The notes below the pieces were generated by a model, which saw only the letters and a program-made list of their open reading frames with translations, searched no databases and was not told the origin of the DNA. This document shows, piece after piece, positions 44,182-51,946 of a DNA stretch of 64,000 bases; positions within the stretch are counted from its first letter, which is position 1; each line of letters starts with the position of its first letter. Source of the DNA: Hyphomicrobiales bacterium (lineage in GTDB: Bacteria; Pseudomonadota; Alphaproteobacteria; Rhizobiales; Rhizobiaceae); contig UBMU01000014.1 in assembly GCA_900466605.1 (NCBI GenBank), forward strand, positions 1 through 64,000, written 5' to 3'. The translations under genes and the position numbers were made by a program.

Positions 44182-44457
44182 ATGAACCCTTCAACACTTG
44201 AGTCTGTGAAAGATGTAATTGCCGAAGCCCTCGGTATCGAAGATCGGGCCCGCATTGCGGACCCCTCAACTCCACTGTTCGGTAATCTGCCGGAGCTTGA
44301 CTCATTCGCTGTGTTGAGTCTGGCAGCCGCTCTCGAATCTCGGTTTGGGATTCATATCGATGACGATGATTTCAACGCCGAGTTATTCGAAACGGTGGGC
44401 TCACTCGCGTCATTTGTGGATCTGCATCGATCGCAGTCGCAAGTCGCCGTCGGCTAA
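44182..44457 (+). CDS. Acyl carrier protein
   Basis: A 91-residue acidic four-helix carrier protein. The phosphopantetheine site is Ser41 in PELDSFAVLSLAAALE, with the family's helix-2 pattern after it. It would carry an acyl or aminoacyl group as a thioester after modification by a phosphopantetheinyl transferase encoded elsewhere. It starts 52 nt after the decarboxylase. Its place beside ligase and GNAT genes, not fatty-acid genes, marks it as dedicated to this module. Confidence 0.9.
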   Translation: MNPSTLESVKDVIAEALGIEDRARIADPSTPLFGNLPELDSFAVLSLAAALESRFGIHIDDDDFNAELFETVGSLASFVDLHRSQSQVAVG

Positions 44458-44559
44458 AGTCCTCAGGAAGACCAAGCTCGCGAAATAAGCAGCACTAGTT
44501 GCGTCGGTTTTTTTGCAGCAGGTCCTCGAATGAGGCGAGTTATAGTAGGTGAGAAAGAC

Positions 44560-45519
44560 ATGGCAGCCCCGGGTAGCAATCCGCTTCATCCTATCGTCTT
44601 TAAAACATCTGCGGCGGGTGTCGCCGTCATCATCGTAACATACAACAGTGCTGATGCCCTGCCGGCGCTTTTGGATTCCCTTGTCGACGGTTTGGAAGGC
44701 CTTGAACGCTTTGAAATTATCGTTGTCGACAATGCTTCAAACGATGGATCGGCCGAGATAGCTGAGGACCATCCGTTGCGCCCCACTGTCATTCGTACGG
44801 GGAGAAACGCGGGCTATGCGGCGGCGATCAATATTGGTTCAAAAAGAGCTGATGCCGGCGCCCATCTGCTTATCTTAAATCCGGACCTTCGGCTTTATCC
44901 AGGGGCGGTGAAGCCTCTAATCGAACACGCCGCAACATCTACGGTCGGAGTGGTCGTTCCGGTCAACTACAAGGAGGATGGGACCATTGATCCGACATTA
45001 CGACGCGAGCCTTCGATTATGACTGCCTGGGCGGATGCCATTTTGGGTGGTAATCTGGCTGCTCGGCTTGGAGTTGGCGAAATCGTAGGGGAGCTGCGCC
45101 ACTATAATCACCGAGGACCTGTCCAATGGGCAACAGGGTCTGCCCTGCTTGTGACAGCTGAGGCTCGCAAGACTGTCGGTGCGTGGGATGAATCCTTCTT
45201 TCTCTACAGCGAAGAGGTGGACTACCAACGAAGGATACGCGAAGCAGGATTTGATATTGTCTACGAGCCCCGCTCGAAGGTTATGCATGCCAGCGGAGGA
45301 AGCGGGACGGGCCCCCGTCTCTTCGCGTTGCTCACTGCCAACAGGATCCGCTATTACCGTCGTCATCATGGGGCGCTGCGAACCTCAGTCTTCAAAATGG
45401 GGGTAATCATCGGACACGCCGCCAGATCTTGGCGCGGAGCATCCCATCGTGCCGCGCTGATAAGCGCGGTGGCTCCACTTCGATCGGCTGCCGCGTTTGT
45501 GGAAAGTACGCGGGGCTAG
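44560..45519 (+). CDS. Family 2 glycosyltransferase (rhamnosyltransferase-like)
   Basis: A 319-residue GT2 of the WbbL/RfbF type: VAVIIVTYNSADALPALLDSL, IIVVDNASNDGS, RNAGYAAAINIG, LLILNPDLRLYPGAV (N-P-D-x metal site), QWATGSALLV and ESFFLYSEEVDYQRRIREAGFD. An ATG at 44530 would add 10 residues; the ATG at 44560 is preceded by AGGTGAG and begins nearer the conserved part. It transfers a deoxyhexose-like sugar to a lipid-linked acceptor; the sugar identity is inference. Confidence 0.88.
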   Translation: MAAPGSNPLHPIVFKTSAAGVAVIIVTYNSADALPALLDSLVDGLEGLERFEIIVVDNASNDGSAEIAEDHPLRPTVIRTGRNAGYAAAINIGSKRADAGAHLLILNPDLRLYPGAVKPLIEHAATSTVGVVVPVNYKEDGTIDPTLRREPSIMTAWADAILGGNLAARLGVGEIVGELRHYNHRGPVQWATGSALLVTAEARKTVGAWDESFFLYSEEVDYQRRIREAGFDIVYEPRSKVMHASGGSGTGPRLFALLTANRIRYYRRHHGALRTSVFKMGVIIGHAARSWRGASHRAALISAVAPLRSAAAFVESTRG

Positions 45520-45521
45520 GC

Positions 45522-46196
45522 ATGGCGAAGGCAGGTGAGTATCGTATCATCAATTTCCATGGGATTGGGGAGCCGCGACGTGAGCTGGAGCCCGGTGAAG
45601 TCGACTACTGGCTCAGTCGCGACCGCTTTGTTTCGATCCTTGATCGAATTGCATCTCATCCCGAACGGGAAAGAATATCCATAACCTTTGACGACGGTAA
45701 CTCTTCCGACCTCCTGATCGCGGCACCCGAACTACAACGGCGCGGTCTACGCGCAGAGTTCTTCGTCTTGACTGGGCGCATCGGAGAGGCGGGATCTCTT
45801 TCCGCAGACGATATCCGCGCCCTTATCGATTTGGAGATGTGTATCGGGAGCCACGGGGTCGCTCATCGCGATTGGACCCAGGTCAGTGCCAACGAACTTC
45901 AATACGAGCTCACAGCGTCAAAAGCGCAACTGGAAGGGATATGCGGTCGCTCCGTTAATTCGGCTTCTATGCCATTTGGATGGTATAACGCCTCCGTTCT
46001 CAAGCTAGTACGAGATACCGGATATAGAGCGGCTTACTCAAGCGCCGGAGGAAGTGCAAACGCATCGGAATTTCTGAAACCAAGAAACTCCATGCGATCA
46101 GGGACGGCAGACAATACACTGGATGATGTTCTTTCGGGGCAGATCCCGATCTGGAAAATGCTTCGCAACAGGGCGCGGGCGAGGTTTCGAATTTAG
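45522..46196 (+). CDS. Polysaccharide deacetylase (NodB-like)
   Basis: A 224-residue carbohydrate esterase family 4 protein. SITFDDGN (D57, D58) and IGSHGVAHRDW (H111, H115) give the metal triad and catalytic base; MPFGWYN replaces the more usual RPP/FG segment. It has no signal peptide, so it probably acts in the cytoplasm on a lipid-linked or nucleotide-linked N-acetyl sugar, freeing an amine. That fits a later acylation by the GNAT enzyme. It starts three bases after the GT2 stop (ATG at 45522). Confidence 0.82.
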   Translation: MAKAGEYRIINFHGIGEPRRELEPGEVDYWLSRDRFVSILDRIASHPERERISITFDDGNSSDLLIAAPELQRRGLRAEFFVLTGRIGEAGSLSADDIRALIDLEMCIGSHGVAHRDWTQVSANELQYELTASKAQLEGICGRSVNSASMPFGWYNASVLKLVRDTGYRAAYSSAGGSANASEFLKPRNSMRSGTADNTLDDVLSGQIPIWKMLRNRARARFRI

Positions 46197-46266
46197 ATGC
46201 AAGACCGAGCAGTTTCAAAGGAGTGCGGTCCTCGATCGAAAGCGTTGACCGCAGGGAGAACATTAA

Positions 46267-47484
46267 ATGGCGAAGTTGCTTCTGGTAGCGCCGACATGCA
46301 ATGGGGAAGATGTTGGTGAGGCATGGGTTGCATATCAGTGGGCCAGACGGCTGGGCGACCGTCACGAGGTGACTTTGCTGACCTATCACAAGAAGGGTGC
46401 AACGCCCGTTTCGCGTCAACTGAACAACGTCAAAATAGTGGAATGGAGCGAGCCGCCGATACTCGGCAGAGCAGAGCGCCTGAATAGCATCCTGAAGCCG
46501 GGCTACGTCCCCTTTTACTACCGCGCGCGACGCTGGATACGCCAAGCGCTCTCCGACGGTGTGCGGTTCGATATCGTCCACCAGCCTGTGCCAGTCGCGA
46601 TGCGGTATCCCTCGCCAGCGGCAAATCTCGGCTTACCCCTGGTCATCGGGCCCGTTGGGGGTGGGCTGTCCACCCCGCCTGGATTTATCGCAGAGGATGG
46701 CTCTGCGCCCTGGTATACGAAGCTGCGTAACATCGATCGCTATCGCCTTCGCTGGGACCCCATATTGCGCGGGAGTTACGCGAGTGCTGATTGTATTCTC
46801 GGTATCGCCGGATACGTAGAGGAGCTCTTGTCCCCCGTCCCCGTACGACGTTTCGAAGTTATGAGTGAAACAGGCATCGACGAGGTTCCTCCTCCCATAG
46901 ACCGGTCCGCGAGATCAGGCCCGGTACGGTTGCTATACGCCGGACGCCTCATCAGAACCAAGGGAGCCCGCGACATTATTCAAGCCATGGCGATGCTTCG
47001 CGATATACCTGTCGAGTTGGCCATCGTCGGAGATGGTCCCGATCGGAAAGAGTGCGAGGCGTTGATTTCGTCGCTCGATCTGGGAAAGCGGATCACGCTT
47101 TTCGGATGGAGACCCAAAAGTGAGCTTCCGCAATTCTATCGGGATGCCGACATTTTCGTATTCCCGAGTTATCGCGAGCCAGGCGGAAATGTTGCGCTTG
47201 AAGCTATGAGCTTTTCATTGCCACTGATCGTGGTTGACCGCGGCGGTCCGGGTAGCGCGACATCTGATCTTTGCGCAATCAAGCTTGGCGTCTCTACCCC
47301 AGAGGCGCTGGCCAACGATGTTGCAGGTGCCATTCGCAGGCTGGTGACAGGCCCCGAGTTGCGAGCGCGGATGGCCGCTGCATCCTACTACCACGCGCAG
47401 AAAACCGCGCTGTGGTCGGCAAAACTCGACCGTATGGACGCTATCTATGCCGAACTAATGACGACCAACCGGACATATGGCTGA
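46267..47484 (+). CDS. Family 4 glycosyltransferase
   Basis: A 405-residue GT-B enzyme: LLLVAPTCNGEDVGEAWVAYQWARRLG at the N-terminus, GPVGGGLSTPPGF, LLYAGRLIRTKGARDIIQAMAML, LAIVGDGPDRKECEAL, and the EX7E motif EPGGNVALEAMSFSLPLIVVDRGGP. Start ATG 46267 with GGGAGA. It follows the deacetylase after a 70-nt gap and probably acts in the same glycan assembly. Confidence 0.9.
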   Translation: MAKLLLVAPTCNGEDVGEAWVAYQWARRLGDRHEVTLLTYHKKGATPVSRQLNNVKIVEWSEPPILGRAERLNSILKPGYVPFYYRARRWIRQALSDGVRFDIVHQPVPVAMRYPSPAANLGLPLVIGPVGGGLSTPPGFIAEDGSAPWYTKLRNIDRYRLRWDPILRGSYASADCILGIAGYVEELLSPVPVRRFEVMSETGIDEVPPPIDRSARSGPVRLLYAGRLIRTKGARDIIQAMAMLRDIPVELAIVGDGPDRKECEALISSLDLGKRITLFGWRPKSELPQFYRDADIFVFPSYREPGGNVALEAMSFSLPLIVVDRGGPGSATSDLCAIKLGVSTPEALANDVAGAIRRLVTGPELRARMAAASYYHAQKTALWSAKLDRMDAIYAELMTTNRTYG

Positions 47485-47668
47485 AAGGTTCTGTCCGCTG
47501 AATTTGGCAGCGACAATGGTTCTCAAAATGAGCCGAGGATGTCTGCCAGCTAGTCAATTTGGACGACAGGAGTATCGGAAGGACTAATCGTTGTCGGAGG
47601 GGATTGCGATTATTATCCTGGTCGCAGACTCCCAGTGGCTGTTGAGTACGAGTGAGACCGGGCAGAAA

Positions 47669-49168
47669 ATGATGGCAGCCAACTACCACGGACCTCGTCC
47701 GGTGCAGTCTAACCAACGCCGCTCGCTCATCTATCAAGGCGAGGAGCCGCCGGTCAATCTCACCAGTCGGACCCGGAAACCGCCAAGCGAGCAGAATGGC
47801 CAGTCAAGTTTGGCGTTGCCAGTCAAGCTGTTTCTTGCAGGACTTCTAATCCCCTGGGTGCTTCCGATCGGCCCCCTTAATCTATCTGTTTATCGCATTG
47901 TTCTCGTGATCGCGATCCTCCCATGCCTTGTCATGTGGTTGCAAGGGAAAGCTGGGAGGAAGAGGCCTGGCGACTTCGGGCTATTTCTTTTCTGCCTGTG
48001 GGCAGCAGTTGCCTTCGTTGTTGTCCAGGGTATCGAAACCTCCGTCGAACCTGCAGGTATCCTGTTTATTGAAAGTATGGGGTCGTATTTACTGGCACGC
48101 GTGTGCATACGAAACGCTCGCGATTTTCAAAACATGGTCGTGTTTGTCGCCAAGCTCATAGTATGTCTCCTGCCATTTGCAATCTTTGAGTGGGTGACTG
48201 GAACAAATCTGTTGCTTCTCGCATTCGGCGCGGTATTCCGAACGGAAGCAATCACCAGGATGGCGCCTCGAATGGGTCTCTGGCGTGTTCAGGGGCCATT
48301 CAGCCACTCGATCTTGTTCGGCACCTTTTGTGCAAGCATGCTTGCGCTAACCTGCTTGGCGACAAAAGGTAGACTTTCGGGTACCTCACGCGGTCTTTTA
48401 ACAGGCTTGGTCGGTTTTGCTGCGCTGCTGTCAATGTCGTCTGCGCCGATCGGAGGATTGGTGGTTCAAATCGCGCTGCTGCTTTGGAACAAGACCTTTA
48501 GGAATTTTGCTGGACGGTGGAAACTCCTTTGGGCGATCGCACTGGCCGGTTATCTCGTCGTAGAGTTTGGCTCGAACCAGACGCCTGCACAGTTCTATAT
48601 CTCGCACTTCACATTTGATCAGCAGACAGGCTGGTATCGACTTTGGATCTGGGACTACGGATCTGCGTCTGTTGCCAATCATCCGATATTTGGGATTGGA
48701 CTGGCTTCTTGGGCGCGGCCCGCTTGGATGTCGGGAGACAGCGTCGACAATTTTTGGCTCTTGATGGCAATGCGTCATGGCTTGCCCGCCTTCGTGCTAA
48801 TGACGCTTTCCTGGCTTTCCTTATGGCTATCCGTAGCCTGGAAGAAAGAAATCGATCCAGAGGTCGATGACTGCAGGATCGCTTACCTGATCTGCATGAC
48901 ATCTTTCGCAATCGTCGGTTCAACCGTTCATTTCTGGGTTGCTGCCTACGCTTGGTTTTTCTTCCTCGCAGGCTCCGGAGTCTGGATCCTCGATATCAAT
49001 AGCAGGAAAGAAGCGCAGAAACCGCTCGGCGCACGGTTAAAGTCTCTCGGTCCTCAGAGAGACTCTACTCCAACTCGATCGCAAAACGGGGACCGAACAA
49101 GAGCAACTGGAATGCTTGGAGACGAGAAAATCGTAAGTCGGGATTCAACGCAAAAGCAGAACTCTTAG
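47669..49168 (+). CDS. O-antigen polymerase/ligase-like membrane protein
   Basis: A 499-residue protein with roughly ten hydrophobic helices, and a periplasmic loop near the C-terminal half (TFDQQTGWYRLWIWDYGSASVANHPIFGIGLASW) followed by HGLPAFVLMTLSWLS, the layout of Wzy/WaaL-type proteins. It would polymerise or transfer glycan repeats on the outer face of the inner membrane. The start is uncertain: a TTG at 47591 has GGAAGGAC upstream and would add 26 residues; the ATG at 47669 lacks a good ribosome-binding site. The C-terminal ~60 residues are polar and basic. Confidence 0.82.
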   Translation: MMAANYHGPRPVQSNQRRSLIYQGEEPPVNLTSRTRKPPSEQNGQSSLALPVKLFLAGLLIPWVLPIGPLNLSVYRIVLVIAILPCLVMWLQGKAGRKRPGDFGLFLFCLWAAVAFVVVQGIETSVEPAGILFIESMGSYLLARVCIRNARDFQNMVVFVAKLIVCLLPFAIFEWVTGTNLLLLAFGAVFRTEAITRMAPRMGLWRVQGPFSHSILFGTFCASMLALTCLATKGRLSGTSRGLLTGLVGFAALLSMSSAPIGGLVVQIALLLWNKTFRNFAGRWKLLWAIALAGYLVVEFGSNQTPAQFYISHFTFDQQTGWYRLWIWDYGSASVANHPIFGIGLASWARPAWMSGDSVDNFWLLMAMRHGLPAFVLMTLSWLSLWLSVAWKKEIDPEVDDCRIAYLICMTSFAIVGSTVHFWVAAYAWFFFLAGSGVWILDINSRKEAQKPLGARLKSLGPQRDSTPTRSQNGDRTRATGMLGDEKIVSRDSTQKQNS

Positions 49169-49192
49169 TGGCCGTGCCAACTTATAGTCCAA

Positions 49193-50038
49193 ATGCCGGT
49201 AGCAACTATCATGTGTGAAAATGGCGATGTCATGAGATCGAGATCCTATACCGCGCTAATCAGGACGTTTAACTCCGCGAGAACGCTTGGCTCAACGTTG
49301 GATGCGCTCGATCATCAGTCGGTCGCTCCAACCAGATACGTGGTTGTCGACTCTGGATCTACCGATGAGACCTTAACTCTCTTACCGAAAGACGCATTTG
49401 TTCACCATTATGTGGGAGCCAAGTTCAACTATGCGGCGTCCTTAAACCAGGGTGTTGCCCATATCGAAACCAAATATTGCCTGGTGATAAGCTCGCATAC
49501 GGCTCTGGCAAACAACAAGGCGCTTGAGTATGCGATGGAAATTTTAGACAATTGCGAGGATATAGCGGCTGCCTACTTCGTCCAGGAACTTGGACAAAGC
49601 ATGAGGTTTGAACGTGTCGGCCGGACGAATTTTTCCGGCTTCAATGGAGCGTGGAATACGTGCGCAATTTATAAGACTGAGCTTCTAAGGAAGCGCGCCT
49701 TCCGTCCCGAGGTCTTCTCGTCCGAGGATCAGGAGTGGTCAAACTGGGTGATTAATACAGAGAATATGCGCATTGCGAGGATATCTGGCGCTGGAATGTC
49801 CTACAATAATCCGTCTGGCAACAGCATTTCAAAGAGCCTCAAAGAAAATATGGCCGTTGCCATATTTGTGAAAAGTGAGATGCTCGGGCCGAGCTATCTA
49901 GCCAGGACGCTCTACAGGGCAATACGGCCGCGATCCCCGCTCAAGGAGCGGGTGGTAAATCTTGCTTTGCTCTATTCGCTCATCGCGCACAACGTTACAG
50001 CTTGGGGGCGTGCGCGAACTTCCCGAGGAACGGATTGA
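49193..50038 (+). CDS. Family 2 glycosyltransferase
   Basis: A 281-residue GT2: YTALIRTFNSARTLGSTLDALDHQ, YVVVDSGSTDETLTLLPK and FNYAASLNQGVAHIETKYCLVISSHTAL (the usual DxD is replaced by SSH), then FSSEDQEWSNWVI. The S-H-T in place of the metal aspartates is a variant seen in some GT2 subfamilies, so activity is likely but not certain. In-frame ATGs at 49193, 49211 and 49232 are possible; the conserved part begins just after the last. Last gene of the plus-strand run that begins at 40424. Confidence 0.8.
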   Translation: MPVATIMCENGDVMRSRSYTALIRTFNSARTLGSTLDALDHQSVAPTRYVVVDSGSTDETLTLLPKDAFVHHYVGAKFNYAASLNQGVAHIETKYCLVISSHTALANNKALEYAMEILDNCEDIAAAYFVQELGQSMRFERVGRTNFSGFNGAWNTCAIYKTELLRKRAFRPEVFSSEDQEWSNWVINTENMRIARISGAGMSYNNPSGNSISKSLKENMAVAIFVKSEMLGPSYLARTLYRAIRPRSPLKERVVNLALLYSLIAHNVTAWGRARTSRGTD

Positions 50039-50374
50039 CTGTCTCCTGACATAGGTCAGGTGCAGATCCCGGCCTTAAGCGTTCTCAGGGTGGTGCTGCG
50101 CGACGCATAATCTTGCTTGAGCTTGGACATGGAATTCGTAACCAAGCAAAGTGTGAGAATCTGGGCTCGGACAGTTTCCGACTATTCTCCCGGCTAGTTC
50201 TGGGAGAGTCACTGATCGCATCGAATCGGTAGGAACCATAGTTCTTCTGATACAGCTGCCTAGTCCCATTAGACGATGGCGAGACGCTTACTAGAGCATT
50301 CATGATTGGATAGACTGTCAGCAACAAATTCATCTCCTGCACGGTGTTCCGGGAGAAAAGCTGAGGGATTGAGG
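50039..50374. other. Intergenic region of 336 nt
   Basis: No convincing gene. Just after the GT2 stop there is a small hairpin CCTGAC-ATAG-GTCAGG (50045-50060) without a T-run. The minus-strand open frame that covers this region resembles nothing and opposes the coding sense of the next gene. It probably contains the promoter of the gene at 50375. Confidence 0.4.
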
Positions 50375-51841
50375 ATGCTGTTTGAATCTGATCAACTCGA
50401 CGGCCAGTTCGTTGTTTCACTTGAGGCTGGAACGCATTTGCGTGGCTGGGAAGAGTTCCAACTTGGCTCCCTTTACCTGTCCCTTGCGCCGTATACCAAT
50501 TCGATAGCAGTACTTGATTCAGGCGGACAGAGAATTGGATTTCTTCTGGGTACACCAATCGATCTAGAGCAACGCCGTGTAATCGTTGACGATTACGTCA
50601 TACCCGCAAAGCTCGATAAAAAGGAAGATGTCGACGCTTTTGTTGAAACTCATATCTACCGATTAACGGGCAGCTTTCTTTTCATACTAAGCACGGCGGC
50701 AACAAATCGAATTTATCTTGATGCAAACGGAACGATCTCGCTTGTTTATGACCCACAAGCTCGCGTGGCCGGCGCGACAGCCGCCGCCTTATTGACTGGC
50801 GACCAGTATAAGCAGCGCTTTCGAGCGAAACTATATAAGGGTCTTGATGTTGAGAATGCGGGCTGGTTTACCGGTGACCTGACAGCACATATTGGTATCA
50901 GCCGGCTCCTTTGCAACCACTATCTGGACCTCGATACTTGGACCTCGAAACGCCACTGGCCAAATTCCCCGATCGCCCTCTCGCCCGACCCAACGTCAAC
51001 CTGTGCGCGGATTTTTGAGAGGGTCAGACAGACCATTGAAGTCGTTGCCCGCGCGGGAAAGACAAGCGTTGCACTGACCGCAGGGAGCGATTCGCGCCTA
51101 CTCCTGTCTTGCTCCCGCGATCTAGTGCGGGATGTTTCTTTTGTCACTGTCGAGGCCCCGAACGCCGATATTGACATCAACTGTGCAAGACGCCTTGCCA
51201 TAAAATTCAGCCTACCACACCAGTTCTTGTCGTATCGTGAAGCTACACCTGCAGAGGCGGATCTTTGGCGACTTAGGACCGGCCATTGTGTTGGCGGCAA
51301 CAATATCAAAATGCATCCGAGTGTACGGCCTCTGGAGGGGCGCTTCTTCGTTGGCGGTCTTGGTGGTGAAGTTGGTCGCGGGTTCCTTTGGCTCAATGCC
51401 AAATCAGACACCGTCGTAGACACATCGGGTCTCGTGAGCCGGTTAAAGCTGCCTCAAGTCGAGGAGGTTCTGCAGTCTGTTGAGAATTGGATTGCGCCCA
51501 TATCTCATTACGACGCGTTCATGAAACTAGACCTCGCTTATATCGAGTTGAGAATGAGTTCCTGGGGGTTCTGCGATTCCTATGTCAAGCCAAGGCAACG
51601 TGAGCTGCACCCCATGATATCTAGAGCCAATTATGCGGACATGCTGTCGTTGCCTCCTGAGGTAAGGCGAAAGGGTGACATCTATTTCCGACAAATTGAA
51701 CGGTCGTGGAAGGAAATCTCGGAAATACCGATCAACAAATATGGCGACTACCGAGATGTACTTACACCGGCAATCTCGGCCTTTAAAAATCCGAAACGAG
51801 CCTATCGCAAAGCTGTGCAACTCATCGAAGCGTTAGGTTAG
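50375..51841 (+). CDS. Asparagine-synthetase-like protein without glutaminase cysteine
   Basis: A 488-residue protein with the PP-loop of the asparagine synthetase C-domain in variant form: VALTAGSDSRLLLSC (residues 232-246; classical SGGxDS becomes TAGSDSR). The N-terminal ~200 residues look like a degenerate Ntn-amidotransferase domain, but residue 2 is Leu, not Cys, so it cannot use glutamine in the usual way. It may adenylate a carboxylate and form an amide with an amine, like beta-lactam synthetase, or be regulatory. Similar proteins occur in polysaccharide clusters. The ATG at 50375 has AGGGATTGAGG; a longer in-frame start at 50306 is weaker. Confidence 0.75.
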   Translation: MLFESDQLDGQFVVSLEAGTHLRGWEEFQLGSLYLSLAPYTNSIAVLDSGGQRIGFLLGTPIDLEQRRVIVDDYVIPAKLDKKEDVDAFVETHIYRLTGSFLFILSTAATNRIYLDANGTISLVYDPQARVAGATAAALLTGDQYKQRFRAKLYKGLDVENAGWFTGDLTAHIGISRLLCNHYLDLDTWTSKRHWPNSPIALSPDPTSTCARIFERVRQTIEVVARAGKTSVALTAGSDSRLLLSCSRDLVRDVSFVTVEAPNADIDINCARRLAIKFSLPHQFLSYREATPAEADLWRLRTGHCVGGNNIKMHPSVRPLEGRFFVGGLGGEVGRGFLWLNAKSDTVVDTSGLVSRLKLPQVEEVLQSVENWIAPISHYDAFMKLDLAYIELRMSSWGFCDSYVKPRQRELHPMISRANYADMLSLPPEVRRKGDIYFRQIERSWKEISEIPINKYGDYRDVLTPAISAFKNPKRAYRKAVQLIEALG

Positions 51842-51946
51842 CCGGGTGCGAGGAGGAGGCGTCGAGCGGTCAGGGCTCCGCTTGAAAAGAAGGCACTGCA
51901 ATAATCTCCCGGTTTTCCAATGCGATCGATTGAGCGACTGCTCTCG

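Noticed and set aside
40424..50038. An exosortase or PEP-CTERM protein expected beside the ligase/decarboxylase pair
   Set aside because: No EpsH-like membrane protein and no PEP-CTERM tail was found in any frame; the only large membrane protein is polymerase/ligase-like.
50085..50558. 157-codon minus-strand frame
   Set aside because: Overlaps the start of the asparagine-synthetase-like gene, with no recognisable domain and no ribosome-binding site.
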